64,000 nt of DNA from Bacillus sp. SA1-12 (GCF_000981385.1 NZ_LATZ01000119.1:1-64000); one strand, 5' to 3'. Counted from the stretch's first letter, positions 34,797 to 45,143 are shown. Translations and numbers: made by a program. The notes: generated by a model from the sequence alone, not told the origin.

Positions 34797-37700
34797 ATGA
34801 CTTACAATCAAATTCCTAAAGCACAAGGTCTCTACCGTCCTGAGTTTGAACATGACGCATGCGGTATCGGTTTATACGCTCATATTAAAGGCCACGCTAC
34901 ACATGATATTGTAAAAAAAGGACTGAACATGCTTTGTCAATTAGACCACAGGGGTGGACAAGGCAGTGACCCGCTTACAGGTGATGGCGCTGGTTTAATG
35001 GTGCAAATCCCTGATGCATTCTTCAAAAAAACTTGCCAGGAAATGACTCTTCCTGAAAGTGGCCGTTACGGTGTTGGAATGATGTTCTTTTCAACAGACG
35101 ACAACGAGAGAGAACAAATTGAGGAACAACTTAACAACTTAATTGAAGCAGAAGGTCAAACATTATTAGGCTGGAGAACTGTTCCTGTTAATGTAGAAGC
35201 CATTGGACCTGTTGCTAAATTAAGCTGCCCTGTAGTTCGTCAAGTCTTTATTGGTGCAAATGATTCCATTACTGATAATATTACTTTTGAACGTAAATTA
35301 TATGTAATCCGTAAACAAGCAGAAAAATGGGCTGCAGAACGTGAACTTCGTTTTTATTTTACTAGTCTTTCAAGCAGCACTATTGTTTATAAAGGTCTTC
35401 TTACTCCAGAACAGGTTGATGCTTTTTATTTAGATTTACAAGATGAAAATTTTGTATCTGCCTTCTCATTAGTTCACTCACGCTTTAGTACAAATACTTT
35501 CCCTAGCTGGGAGAGAGCCCATCCAAACCGATATTTAATTCATAATGGTGAAATAAATACACTTCGTGGAAACATGAATTGGATGAAAGCGAGAGAACAG
35601 CAATTCGTATCTGAAGCATTTGGTGAAGATCTAGAAAAGGTTCTGCCAATTTTAGATACAGATGGCAGTGACTCATCAATTTTAGATAACGCATTTGAAT
35701 TCTTTGTTTTAGCTGGCCGAAAGCCGGCACATGCAGCAATGATGATGATTCCTGAGCCATGGACAGAGAATCCCCATATGAGCCCTGAAAAAAGAGCTTT
35801 TTATGAATATCACAGCTGTTTAATGGAGCCATGGGACGGACCGACTGCGATTTCCTTTACAAACGGAAAACAAATCGGTGCGATTCTTGACAGAAACGGA
35901 TTACGCCCAGCACGTTACTATGTAACAAAAGATGATTACATTATCTTCTCATCTGAAGTAGGTGTAATCGAGGTTGAAGAAGAAAATGTTCTTTACAAGG
36001 ATCGTTTAAGTCCAGGTAAAATGCTTCTTATTGACCTAGAAGAAGGACGAATTATTTCAGACGAAGAAATTAAAGAAGAAATGGCGAAAGAAGAGCCATA
36101 TCAAGAATGGTTAAATGAGCAGCTTATTAAGCTAAATAATACAGAAATGTTAGTAGAGGAAGTTGTGACAGATCTTGCTGATCGTCAACGAGCATTTGGT
36201 TACACATATGAAGATATCAAAAAGTATTTGCTTCCTATTATTACAGAAGGTAAAGATCCGCTGGGATCAATGGGAAATGACACACCTTTAGCAGTACTTT
36301 CAGATCGTCCGCAATCACTTTTCAATTACTTTAAACAGTTATTTGCTCAAGTAACAAATCCGCCAATTGATGCGATCAGAGAACAAATTGTGACATCAAC
36401 GATGACGTTGCTTGGCACAGAAGGGAATATCCTTCATCCAAATAAGGAGAATGCCCGCAGAATTCAGCTTGACACCCCTGTGCTTTCAAACGATCAGTTA
36501 TCACAATTGCGTTTAAATCTATACGCTGGATTTAAGAGCAAAACAATTGACACGTTATTTACAGAAGATTTAGAAGATGCTTTACTGCAGCTATTCGCTG
36601 AAGCAGAAAAAGCAATTGCCGAAGATGTTAATATCATTATTTTATCTGATCGTGCAATGAATTCAGAAAAAGCAGCTGTTCCTGTGCTGTTAGCAGTTAG
36701 TGCATTGCACCAACACTTGGTTCGTCAAGGTACTCGTACGAAAGCAAGCATTATTGTTGAATCAGGTGAAGTTAGAGAAGTACATCATTTTGCAGCTTTA
36801 ATTGGCTATGGTGCTGATGCAATTAACCCTTATCTAGCTTATGCAACATATAAGGAAGCAGTATTAGATGGAAGCTTATCAGTTAGCTATGAAGATACAG
36901 TTGCAAAATACATTAAAGGCATTACAGAAGGTGTAGTAAAAGTAATGTCTAAAATGGGAATTTCCACTGTACAAAGTTACCGCGGAGCTCAAATTTTTGA
37001 AGCAGTTGGTATTGGTTCGGATGTCATTGACCGCTTCTTTGCCGGAACTGCGTCACAACTTGGCGGAATTGGCCTTGAGACAATTGCAAAAGAAGCTGTT
37101 TTACGCCATAAAGATGCATTTGCTGAAAAAGTGGATAAGACATTAGATTCCGGAAGTGACTTCCAATGGAGAAAAAATGGAGAGCATCATGCATTTAATC
37201 CGACAACAATCCACACATTGCAATGGGCTTGTCGCAAAAATGATTATGAACTCTTTAAGAAATTCTCTAATGCTGCAAATGAAGAAAGACTTGGGTTTTT
37301 ACGTAATTTGTTTGCATTTAACAGTAACAGATCTGCAATTTCGATTGATGAGGTTGAAACGGTAGATTCTATTGTTAAACGATTTAAAACAGGTGCGATG
37401 TCCTTTGGATCATTAAGTAAAGAAGCTCACGAAACATTGGCGATTGCGATGAACCGTTTAGGCGGGAAAAGCAACAGCGGTGAAGGTGGAGAAGATTCGA
37501 ATCGTTATACACCTGATGAAAATGGTGACTTCCGCCGCAGTGCGATAAAACAAATTGCCTCAGGCCGTTTCGGAGTGAAAAGTCATTATTTGGTAAATGC
37601 GGAAGAACTGCAAATTAAAATGGCTCAAGGTGCTAAACCTGGTGAAGGTGGTCAATTACCAGGAAATAAGGTATATCCATGGGTAGCAGATGTGCGTGGT

Positions 37701-39359
37701 TCAACACCTGGCGTTGGTCTAATTTCACCTCCACCGCATCATGATATATACTCAATCGAAGATTTAGCACAGCTGATTCATGATTTGAAGAATTCAAATC
37801 GCGATGCACGTATCAGTGTTAAATTAGTGGCAAAAGCTGGAGTAGGTACAATTGCTGCAGGTGTTGCCAAGGGAGTTGCTGATGTTATTGTAATCAGCGG
37901 TTATGATGGAGGTACTGGGGCATCTCCAAAAACAAGTATTAAGCATACTGGTCTTCCTTGGGAGCTTGGTTTAGCGGAAGCACATCAAACATTAATGCTT
38001 AATGGACTCCGTGACCGTGTTGTCCTAGAGACAGATGGTAAATTAATGACAGGTCGTGACGTTGTCATGGCAGCGATCTTAGGTGCAGAGGAATATGGAT
38101 TTGCAACTGCTCCGCTTGTTGTTATGGGTTGTATCATGATGCGTGTGTGTCATTTAGATACATGTCCAGTCGGTGTTGCAACGCAAAATCCGGAACTTCG
38201 CGATAAATTTACTGGTGACCCTGATCATATTGTTAACTATATGCGTTTTGTAGCTCAGGAAGTTCGTGAAATCATGGCTGAGCTTGGCTTCAGAAACATG
38301 GACGAAATGATCGGAAGTACAGATGTATTGCAAGTAAGCGAGCGTGCAAATGCACATTGGAAAGCAAAAGACTTAGATTTATCTACTCTTTTATACCAAC
38401 CTGAAGGAGCTCGTACTGCAAAATTCAAACAAAATCATAAAATTGATCAATCACTGGATATGGTTGAAATTTTACCTGCTGTTGCAAAAGCAATTGAAAC
38501 AGGAACACCTGTAGATGCATCCTTCTCGATTAAAAATATAAATCGTGTTGCGGGTACAATTGTCGGTAGTGAAATTTCTAAACGCTATGGCGAAGAAGGT
38601 CTGCCTGAAGACACAATTACACTGCGTTTCTCTGGTTCGGCGGGTCAAAGCTTTGGTGCTTTCGTTCCACGTGGTGTAACAATGCACTTAACTGGTGACG
38701 CAAATGACTATTTAGGTAAAGGACTTTCAGGCGGAAAAATCATTGTTGCTCCGCCAGCTGAATCAAGTATTGTTGCAGCTGATAATGTAATTATTGGTAA
38801 CGTACCATTCTATGGTGCTACAAGCGGTGAAGCATATATTAATGGCCGTGCCGGCGAACGTTTTGGTGTACGGAACTCTGGTGTTAATGTAGTTGTAGAG
38901 GGTGTAGGAGATCACGGATGTGAATATATGACCGGCGGCCGCGTCGTTATCCTTGGTGAAGTAGGTAAGAACTTTGGTGCAGGTATGTCAGGTGGTATTG
39001 CCTATGTCCTTGCGGATAATAATGAAGAATTTAAAGCACTATGTAATACAGAAATGATTGAATTTGAAAGCTTAAAGGATAACAAGGAAATTAGAGATCT
39101 TGAAGATATGATTCAAAGTCATTTCCGTTATACGAACAGTCCAAAGGCTGAGTATGTATTAGAACACTGGAATGAAGTATTACCTAAGTTTGTAAAGGTT
39201 ATTCCTAAAGATTACAAACGAATGATGGAAAAAATCGCAGAACAGATGCAAGCTGGTTTAACGAATGAAGAAGCGATTATGAGTGCGTTTGAAGCCAATG
39301 CAAAATCTGAAAAAAAGGGAACGCCAACTGCATCACGTTCCAAAGCAGTAGTACAGTAG
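34797..39359 (+). CDS. gltA: Glutamate synthase large subunit
   Basis: NADPH-dependent glutamate synthase alpha subunit: makes two glutamates from glutamine and 2-oxoglutarate. 1520 residues. The N-terminal glutaminase domain has the nucleophile Cys22 in FEHDACGIGLYAH, implying removal of a 21-residue propeptide; then the central and FMN-binding domains (EGGEDSNRY, GGTGASPKTS), the 3Fe-4S cluster cysteines in GCIMMRVCHLDTCPVG near residue 1110-1125, and the C-terminal beta-helix GXXGXXXG domain. GGGGGG lies before the ATG. It forms an operon with gltB, 15 bp downstream; under GltC control. Confidence 0.97.
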   Translation: MTYNQIPKAQGLYRPEFEHDACGIGLYAHIKGHATHDIVKKGLNMLCQLDHRGGQGSDPLTGDGAGLMVQIPDAFFKKTCQEMTLPESGRYGVGMMFFSTDDNEREQIEEQLNNLIEAEGQTLLGWRTVPVNVEAIGPVAKLSCPVVRQVFIGANDSITDNITFERKLYVIRKQAEKWAAERELRFYFTSLSSSTIVYKGLLTPEQVDAFYLDLQDENFVSAFSLVHSRFSTNTFPSWERAHPNRYLIHNGEINTLRGNMNWMKAREQQFVSEAFGEDLEKVLPILDTDGSDSSILDNAFEFFVLAGRKPAHAAMMMIPEPWTENPHMSPEKRAFYEYHSCLMEPWDGPTAISFTNGKQIGAILDRNGLRPARYYVTKDDYIIFSSEVGVIEVEEENVLYKDRLSPGKMLLIDLEEGRIISDEEIKEEMAKEEPYQEWLNEQLIKLNNTEMLVEEVVTDLADRQRAFGYTYEDIKKYLLPIITEGKDPLGSMGNDTPLAVLSDRPQSLFNYFKQLFAQVTNPPIDAIREQIVTSTMTLLGTEGNILHPNKENARRIQLDTPVLSNDQLSQLRLNLYAGFKSKTIDTLFTEDLEDALLQLFAEAEKAIAEDVNIIILSDRAMNSEKAAVPVLLAVSALHQHLVRQGTRTKASIIVESGEVREVHHFAALIGYGADAINPYLAYATYKEAVLDGSLSVSYEDTVAKYIKGITEGVVKVMSKMGISTVQSYRGAQIFEAVGIGSDVIDRFFAGTASQLGGIGLETIAKEAVLRHKDAFAEKVDKTLDSGSDFQWRKNGEHHAFNPTTIHTLQWACRKNDYELFKKFSNAANEERLGFLRNLFAFNSNRSAISIDEVETVDSIVKRFKTGAMSFGSLSKEAHETLAIAMNRLGGKSNSGEGGEDSNRYTPDENGDFRRSAIKQIASGRFGVKSHYLVNAEELQIKMAQGAKPGEGGQLPGNKVYPWVADVRGSTPGVGLISPPPHHDIYSIEDLAQLIHDLKNSNRDARISVKLVAKAGVGTIAAGVAKGVADVIVISGYDGGTGASPKTSIKHTGLPWELGLAEAHQTLMLNGLRDRVVLETDGKLMTGRDVVMAAILGAEEYGFATAPLVVMGCIMMRVCHLDTCPVGVATQNPELRDKFTGDPDHIVNYMRFVAQEVREIMAELGFRNMDEMIGSTDVLQVSERANAHWKAKDLDLSTLLYQPEGARTAKFKQNHKIDQSLDMVEILPAVAKAIETGTPVDASFSIKNINRVAGTIVGSEISKRYGEEGLPEDTITLRFSGSAGQSFGAFVPRGVTMHLTGDANDYLGKGLSGGKIIVAPPAESSIVAADNVIIGNVPFYGATSGEAYINGRAGERFGVRNSGVNVVVEGVGDHGCEYMTGGRVVILGEVGKNFGAGMSGGIAYVLADNNEEFKALCNTEMIEFESLKDNKEIRDLEDMIQSHFRYTNSPKAEYVLEHWNEVLPKFVKVIPKDYKRMMEKIAEQMQAGLTNEEAIMSAFEANAKSEKKGTPTASRSKAVVQ

Positions 39360-39374
39360 AAAGGGGAGAGGAAG

Positions 39375-40859
39375 ATGGGGAAAGCAACAGGATTTTTAGA
39401 GTTTAAGCGTGAAGAGGCGGCAGAACGTGAGCCGATGACACGTTTAAATGACTGGAAAGAGTATTCAGCTCCTTTCTCTGAGGAAAAGTTAAGCAGACAA
39501 GGAGCGCGCTGTATGGATTGCGCTACTCCTTTCTGTCATATTGGTACTGAAATCAATGGTTTCACTTCAGGATGTCCAATTCATAACTTAATTCCTGAGT
39601 GGAATGACCTTGTTTATCGCGGAAGATGGAAGGAAGCATTAGACCGATTATTAAAAACAAATAATTTCCCGGAATTTACAGGAAGAGTTTGTCCTGCTCC
39701 ATGTGAGGGATCATGTAATGTCGCGATTTCTGATCCGGCTGTTACGATTAAAAATATCGAAAAAGCAATTATCGATAAGGGCTTTGAAAATGGATGGATT
39801 ACACCTCGTATTCCTGAAAAACGTACCGGTAAAAAAGTTGCAATCGTAGGATCAGGTCCGGCTGGTTTAGCAAGTGCTGACCAATTAAACCAAGCAGGAC
39901 ACTATGTAACAGTTTATGAACGTGCAGACCGTCCGGGCGGATTGTTAACATACGGAATTCCAAACATGAAGCTTGATAAAGGAATTGTTGAGCGCCGAAT
40001 CAATTTATTAAGCCAAGAAGGAATTACCTTTATTACAAATACTGAGGTTGGTAAAGATATTACCTCTGAAGAACTTCGTGAGCAATATGATGCAGTAATC
40101 CTTTGTGTAGGTGCCCAAAAGCAACGTGATCTAGTGATCGAAGGCCGTGAAGCAAACGGTGTTCACTTTGCAATGGATTATTTAACAACTTCAACTAAGA
40201 GCTATCTTGATTCTAACTTTGAAGATGGACAGTTCATCAATGCAGAAGGTAAAGATGTTATCGTTATTGGCGGTGGAGACACAGGTGCTGACTGTGTGGC
40301 AACTTCTCTTCGTCAAAACTGTAAAAGTGTTGTTCAATTTGGTAAACACCCTAAATTACCAATGTCTCGTACAAAAGAAAATATGTGGCCAGAAGCACCG
40401 CATGTGTTTACCATGGAGTATGCTTATGAGGAAGCAGAAGCTAAATTTGGCAACGATCCTCGTGAATATTCCATCCAAACAAAGAAGCTTGTTGCAGATG
40501 AAAATGGTAACTTAAAAGAGCTTCATACTGTTCAAATGGAAAAACTTAAGGATGAAAATGGTTTATACTACTTTAAGGAAATTCCTGGAACAGAAAAGGT
40601 TTGGCCAGCTCAATTAGTTTTCATTGCAATTGGTTTCGAGGGTGCAGAACAACCAGTTTTAAAACAATTTAATGTTGAAACAACAGCTAGAAATGTTGTT
40701 GCTGCAAAATATGGCGACTTCAAAACAAATGTTGAGGGTGTCTTTGCAGCTGGTGATGCAAGACGCGGTCAAAGCTTAATCGTTTGGGCAATCAATGAAG
40801 GCCGTGAAGCAGCACGTGAAGTTGATCATTATTTAATGGGCAGTACAGTATTAGCGTAA
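39375..40859 (+). CDS. gltB: Glutamate synthase small subunit
   Basis: Beta subunit that takes electrons from NADPH through FAD and 4Fe-4S clusters to GltA. 494 residues. The N-terminal Cys-rich domain (ARCMDCATPFCHIG, then RVCPAPCEGSCNVAI) is followed by the FAD-binding GSGPAGLASADQLNQAG near residue 158, the NADPH-binding GGGDTGADCVATSLRQN near 299, and the C-terminal FAD-binding GVFAAGDARRGQSL. AGGGGAG precedes the ATG. A strong terminator closes the operon. Confidence 0.97.
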   Translation: MGKATGFLEFKREEAAEREPMTRLNDWKEYSAPFSEEKLSRQGARCMDCATPFCHIGTEINGFTSGCPIHNLIPEWNDLVYRGRWKEALDRLLKTNNFPEFTGRVCPAPCEGSCNVAISDPAVTIKNIEKAIIDKGFENGWITPRIPEKRTGKKVAIVGSGPAGLASADQLNQAGHYVTVYERADRPGGLLTYGIPNMKLDKGIVERRINLLSQEGITFITNTEVGKDITSEELREQYDAVILCVGAQKQRDLVIEGREANGVHFAMDYLTTSTKSYLDSNFEDGQFINAEGKDVIVIGGGDTGADCVATSLRQNCKSVVQFGKHPKLPMSRTKENMWPEAPHVFTMEYAYEEAEAKFGNDPREYSIQTKKLVADENGNLKELHTVQMEKLKDENGLYYFKEIPGTEKVWPAQLVFIAIGFEGAEQPVLKQFNVETTARNVVAAKYGDFKTNVEGVFAAGDARRGQSLIVWAINEGREAAREVDHYLMGSTVLA

Positions 40860-40881
40860 CTTATTATCTTAATTAAAAGGT

Positions 40882-40928
40882 AAAAAGCACAAAGTGTTTT
40901 GCTAACAAACACTTTGTGCTTTTTTTTT
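40882..40928 (+). terminator. Terminator of the gltAB operon
   Basis: AAAAAGCACAAAGTGTTT pairs with AAACACTTTGTGCTTTTT around TGCTAAC and runs into T residues. Confidence 0.85.
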
Positions 40929-41083
40929 GCTCTTCTCTATCATTGCAATAAAATAGTAAACTTGCAAAAAAGTATGAAAGAAGAAATAATGCCTGATCAA
41001 AATTGTATGATTGTCTAACCAAGTTTCATCTGCTTACTATGTAGGAGAGTATATCAGTTTATCAAATGAAGGGAAGAAGGTTT

Positions 41084-41740
41084 ATGGGGAAAAATAGCAG
41101 GAACATCTTTCTTGCAGGAGATTCAACTGTCCAAGCTTATAAAGAAAAGGACAGTAAACAAGGTGGTTGGGGAGAATTTTTAACTCAATTTCTTCCAGAA
41201 GAAATTAAAGTGTTGAATCATGCGATTGGTGGAAGAAGCGCTAAATCATTTGTAGAGGAGGGCAGACTTCAGAGACTGCTTGAGGAAATGAAAGGAAATG
41301 ATTATTTATTAATCCAAATGGGCCACAATGATGCAACAAAATCGAAACCAGAACGATATACAGAACCATATTCAACATACAAGGCATACTTAACAAAGTA
41401 TATCGAAGGAGCTCAAAGGGTTAATGCTACACCAATTCTCATTACCCCTGTTGCAAGACTCCATGTAGAGAATGGAAAATTTATAAATGACTTTCCGGAT
41501 TATTGTCAGGCGATGAAACAACTTGCAGAAGCTAAAAAGATAAAGATTGTCGATTTAATGGAAAAAAGTTTGAGTTACTTTCAATCAATAGGGTATGAAC
41601 AATCACTTCAGCTTTTTATGGCATCTATTAATAAGACAGATTTTACTCATTTTACTAAAAAGGGTGCAAAAGAAATGGCTAAATTAGTAGTTGAAGGGTT
41701 ATATGAAATAGAATTAGAACTTTTAAAAGTGGTTAAGTAG
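41084..41740 (+). CDS. Cytoplasmic SGNH rhamnogalacturonan acetylesterase-like
   Basis: SGNH hydrolase likely removing acetyl groups from rhamnogalacturonan oligomers (RhgT/YesT type). 218 residues from ATG 41084, with GAAGAAGG upstream; the in-frame ATG at 41066 has no site. Block I FLAGDSTVQAY (catalytic Ser), Block II Gly in HAIGGRSAKSF, Block III Asn in QMGHNDATK, and the Asp/His of Block V in KTDFTHFT are all present. No signal peptide, so it should act on imported oligosaccharides. First gene of the pectin locus, followed by an oligogalacturonate lyase. Confidence 0.85.
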   Translation: MGKNSRNIFLAGDSTVQAYKEKDSKQGGWGEFLTQFLPEEIKVLNHAIGGRSAKSFVEEGRLQRLLEEMKGNDYLLIQMGHNDATKSKPERYTEPYSTYKAYLTKYIEGAQRVNATPILITPVARLHVENGKFINDFPDYCQAMKQLAEAKKIKIVDLMEKSLSYFQSIGYEQSLQLFMASINKTDFTHFTKKGAKEMAKLVVEGLYEIELELLKVVK

Positions 41741-41879
41741 AACAATTGTAAGAAAATGGAATGTCTAAACTGCAAAATGAAATCGCTTTTATTAATAATA
41801 AAATAGTTTAAGGTGCTATTTCTTATAAACGGAAATAAAATTGCCGAAACAACTTTAAAAATATCTGGAGGAGAACTCG

Positions 41880-43073
41880 ATGACAAAGGGAAGAATATGG
41901 CCAACCGAACGAAAAAGCTTTCATGATCCGATAACGGGTGCTGCAATTACACAACTAACTGATTATTTCGCACATAGTTACCATCTGTATTTTACTAATA
42001 ATGCATGGTATGACAGCAACACAAAATTATTAATTGGTTCAGATAGGGAAAACAGCACAAATTTATATAGTATTGACCTGCTAAGTGGCGAACTGACACA
42101 GCTAACAGAATTAAAACGAAATCAGAAAAAAAGCATTCAAGGCACATTTATTAACCCGATTAAAATGGAAGCCTACTTTACATTAGATAGAAACATTTTT
42201 GCCATCAATCTGGAAACCTATCAAGAGAAAACATTATTTGAACTCCCACATGGCTTTCACTTTAGTAATTTAAGCTGTACTGCTGATGGGAATCATCTAT
42301 GTTTTGGTCTTACAGAAGATTTATCACATTCTTTAAAAAGCAACTTATCAGGCGGATATATTGGTTTTGAGGAAACGGAAGCGGCAAGACCGCATTGCCA
42401 AATTTGGCTACTGACGCTCGACACGGGAGATGTAAAGATTATTCACGAAGATCAGCTGTGGATTGGGCACATTAATGCATCACCAACACAGCCTAACTTG
42501 ATTACATTTTGTCATGAAGGACCTTGGGAGAAAGTAGACCATCGAATTTGGTTGCTTGATATTGATGCAGGACGTAAATGGAAAGTTGCTGAAGGAGAAC
42601 CAAACCAATATGCCGGACATGAATATTGGCATGCAGATGGTTTACGGATTGGTTATCATGGGTTCACCGATTCTTTGGAAAGGAAAGATGGCAAATTTTT
42701 AGGCTCAGTTAAATTTGATAATACAGAATGCGAAAGGTACCATTTTCCCTATCAAAATATGCATATTCATTCGAAAGATAATGAATTGATTGTTGGTGAT
42801 GGCCAGCAAACAACTGCTTATCATGGTTCATTTTATCAAGACTGTTTATTTTTATGGAAAAAGCATAATGATTTAATGGAGGGGCCAAGAGTACTTTGTA
42901 AACATCGCGGCAGTTTTCACATCCAGCAAGTTCATGTTCACCCATGTTTTAGTCCTGACGGAACGAAAATACTGTTTACAAGTGATATGAGCGGATATGG
43001 AAACGTTTATTTAGTGGATGTCCCAGCGTTTGACACCTTGCCAATCTTACAAAATAATAAACTAGTTAAATAG
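41880..43073 (+). CDS. Oligogalacturonate lyase (PL22)
   Basis: Cleaves unsaturated digalacturonate and short oligogalacturonates to 5-keto-4-deoxyuronate in the cytoplasm. 397 residues, no signal peptide, seven-bladed beta-propeller family. Typical features are the N-terminal FHDPITGAAITQLTDYFAHSYHLYFT, WIGHINASPTQPNLITFCHEGPW in the centre (metal-site histidines), AGHEYWHADGLRIGYHG, and C-terminal HPCFSPDGTKILFTSDMSGYGN. CTGGAGG lies eight to nine bases before the ATG. It converts pectin fragments into metabolites for the KDG pathway, whose genes are not in this window. Confidence 0.92.
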   Translation: MTKGRIWPTERKSFHDPITGAAITQLTDYFAHSYHLYFTNNAWYDSNTKLLIGSDRENSTNLYSIDLLSGELTQLTELKRNQKKSIQGTFINPIKMEAYFTLDRNIFAINLETYQEKTLFELPHGFHFSNLSCTADGNHLCFGLTEDLSHSLKSNLSGGYIGFEETEAARPHCQIWLLTLDTGDVKIIHEDQLWIGHINASPTQPNLITFCHEGPWEKVDHRIWLLDIDAGRKWKVAEGEPNQYAGHEYWHADGLRIGYHGFTDSLERKDGKFLGSVKFDNTECERYHFPYQNMHIHSKDNELIVGDGQQTTAYHGSFYQDCLFLWKKHNDLMEGPRVLCKHRGSFHIQQVHVHPCFSPDGTKILFTSDMSGYGNVYLVDVPAFDTLPILQNNKLVK

Positions 43074-43180
43074 CTTATGTAAAAAAGCTTGAGAATAAAA
43101 ATAGAGCTATGGCTAAGTATTTTTTTTCTTGCAAAAAAATACTCACTGACAAAAAAGTATTGAAATGATAAAGGTTGCTT

Positions 43181-43324
43181 ATGGACAAAATGATTCACAA
43201 ACAAAACCTCATAACAATGTTTCATTACAATCATGGAGTTAGAGTTGATTGGAGAATACTTATCACATCAGATTCATTTTTAATGATTGATGGAAAAATG
43301 AAAATTAGAAGTGAAGAAAAATAG
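43181..43324 (+). CDS. Possible 47-residue protein
   Basis: ATG frame (MDKMIHKQNLITMFHYNH...) with AAAGG seven bases upstream. The product ends in a basic/acidic tail (KMKIRSEEK). No family recognised. It could be a chance frame or an eroded gene. Confidence 0.3.
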   Translation: MDKMIHKQNLITMFHYNHGVRVDWRILITSDSFLMIDGKMKIRSEEK

Positions 43325-43362
43325 AATTTAAATGATGACATTAAAATACTGCTAACCAATTT

Positions 43363-43376
43363 AATAAACGTTTACA
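43363..43376 (+). promoter_or_regulatory. cre-like (CcpA) site upstream of the pectin importer
   Basis: AATAAACGTTTACA matches TGWAANCGNTNWCA at 12 of 14 positions; only the first two bases differ. It lies about 200 bp upstream of the solute-binding protein gene, where catabolite repression would be expected. Confidence 0.45.
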
Positions 43377-43573
43377 AGAAAGTATTACTACGTCAAAAAA
43401 GTTGAAATTCACACTGCAAATACAGTAAGACCAATGGTTTTTAAGAAAACAAAAAATGATAATTGTAAGAAAAATAGAAACGAATTATGGTAATGACAGA
43501 GGTCAAACTAATCAATGAAGTAAAAGGATTGATCCGAACGAAAAAACTTTCATTACAGGGGGCTGGATTTAAA

Positions 43574-45100
43574 ATGGTAAAAGGTAAAAAAGAAAAAAAG
43601 AAAAAAATTGTCCTTCCATTACTTTCAACAATGCTGCTGTCATCATCATTAGCAGCATGCAGTAATGTTGAAACAACTAGTAATAAAAATGGAAAAAGCG
43701 AGTCAGATAATACAATTTCAATTATGACAACTGCTTATACACCAGAACCGCCATCTGACGAAAGCCCGGTATTAAAAGAGCTTGAAAAATTTACGGAAAC
43801 AGATATTAAAGTAAATTGGGTTCTTAACAGCTCTTATTCAGACAAATTGAATATTACATTAGCATCTGGAGAGCTGCCTGATATTATGATGATTCCTTCA
43901 AAATTACCTAGTTTCATAAGTGCAGTGAAAGATGATGCTTTTTGGGAACTTGGACCTTACCTAAAGGATTATCCTAATCTAAGTCAAGCAAATGAAATTA
44001 CGTTAAATAATAGCTCTATTGGCGGAAAGATTTATGGAATCTATCGCAGTCGCCCATTGGGAAGAAACGGGATTACATTTAGAAAAGATTGGTTAGCAAA
44101 AGTCGGGCTACAAACACCGAAAACAATCGATGATTTTTACAATGTATTGAAAGCGTTCACGGAAAAGGATCCAGATGGAAACGGAAAAGATGACACCTAT
44201 GGAATGGTTGTTTCAAAATACACAGGTCCTTGGGATATAATGCAAACATGGTTTGGAGCCCCAAATAAGTGGGGTGAGGATGAAGATGGAAACTTGCAGC
44301 CTGATTTTATGACAGAGGAATATTTTGATGCATTAAAATTCTTTAAGAACCTTTATGATGAAGGATTGATTAATGAAGATTTTGCGGTCATGGACCCACA
44401 AAAATGGGGTGATCCGCTACTAAATGGACAAGCAGGTGTTATTGTCGATGTTGTGGACCGTGCCCATCGTGCTGAGGAAGATATGCTTGCAGCAAAGCCT
44501 AAATTAAAAGAGCCAATTGATGTAATTGGTGCAGTTGAAGGACCAACTGGTCTTCACAACCTTCCTACCTCTGGATATTCAGGAATGCTTGCCATTCCTA
44601 AATCCAGCGTAAAAACAGAAGAAGAACTGAAAAAAGTATTAGCGTTTATTGATAAGTTAAGTGAAGAGGAAGCCCAAACTTTAGCCTACAATGGCTTAGA
44701 AGGACGTCATTATGAAATGAAAGATGGAAACCTAGTCGACCTTTCAGAAAATAATGAAGCGCTCATAAATGAGTTTACAGACCTTAACCAATTCCAGACT
44801 GGAATACCCGAGGATCGGTTTATACAAGCGGAACAAACACCATTATTAATAAAGGAAGAACAAGTTAAAAAAGAAAATGAAGAAATCGTTGTTCCCAACC
44901 CTGCTGAAGCACTGGTTTCTGAAGTTTATGCTCAAAAAGGTCAGCAATTAGATAATATTATCAATGATGCGCGAATTAAATTTATCGTCGGACAAATTGA
45001 TGAAGCAGGATTTAAGGATGCCATTGAATTATGGCGCAGCACTGGTGGAGACGATTATATTGAAGAAATAAATAAATTATACAAAGAGGCAAAAAAATAA
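43574..45100 (+). CDS. Solute-binding lipoprotein, LplA/YtcQ-like
   Basis: Extracellular substrate receptor of an ABC importer for pectin-derived oligosaccharides. 508 residues from ATG 43574: basic n-region (MVKGKKEKKKKIV), hydrophobic core, and lipobox LAAC with Cys lipidated at residue 25; then the SBP fold with DIMMIPSKLPSFI, GRNGITFRKDWLAKVGL and KDPDGNGKDDTYG (a calcium-site-like loop) common in the LplA/YtcQ group. Upstream in-frame starts are rejected because they would bury the signal peptide. Followed by two permease genes; no ATPase is here, as usual for this group, which share MsmX. Confidence 0.9.
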   Translation: MVKGKKEKKKKIVLPLLSTMLLSSSLAACSNVETTSNKNGKSESDNTISIMTTAYTPEPPSDESPVLKELEKFTETDIKVNWVLNSSYSDKLNITLASGELPDIMMIPSKLPSFISAVKDDAFWELGPYLKDYPNLSQANEITLNNSSIGGKIYGIYRSRPLGRNGITFRKDWLAKVGLQTPKTIDDFYNVLKAFTEKDPDGNGKDDTYGMVVSKYTGPWDIMQTWFGAPNKWGEDEDGNLQPDFMTEEYFDALKFFKNLYDEGLINEDFAVMDPQKWGDPLLNGQAGVIVDVVDRAHRAEEDMLAAKPKLKEPIDVIGAVEGPTGLHNLPTSGYSGMLAIPKSSVKTEEELKKVLAFIDKLSEEEAQTLAYNGLEGRHYEMKDGNLVDLSENNEALINEFTDLNQFQTGIPEDRFIQAEQTPLLIKEEQVKKENEEIVVPNPAEALVSEVYAQKGQQLDNIINDARIKFIVGQIDEAGFKDAIELWRSTGGDDYIEEINKLYKEAKK

Positions 45101-45106
45101 TTTAAA

Positions 45107-45143
45107 AAGTAAGGAGGTGCATACTTATCTCACCTCCTAACTT
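45107..45143 (+). promoter_or_regulatory. Intercistronic hairpin hiding a Shine-Dalgarno-like sequence
   Basis: A 13-bp stem with one mismatch: left arm AAGTAAGGAGGTG (45107-45119), loop of 11, right arm CACCTCCTAACTT (45131-45143). There is no T run, so it is not a terminator. It lies 6 bp after the binding-protein stop and 40 bp before the permease start, where an mRNA-stabilising or attenuating hairpin would give more binding protein than permease. Confidence 0.6.

Larger units (their letters stand above)
43074..43573. other. 500-bp region before the importer operon
   Basis: Contains the short frame at 43181-43324 and a cre-like site at 43363-43376. No clear terminator of the upstream genes and no strong promoter were found by eye. 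Confidence 0.4.
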
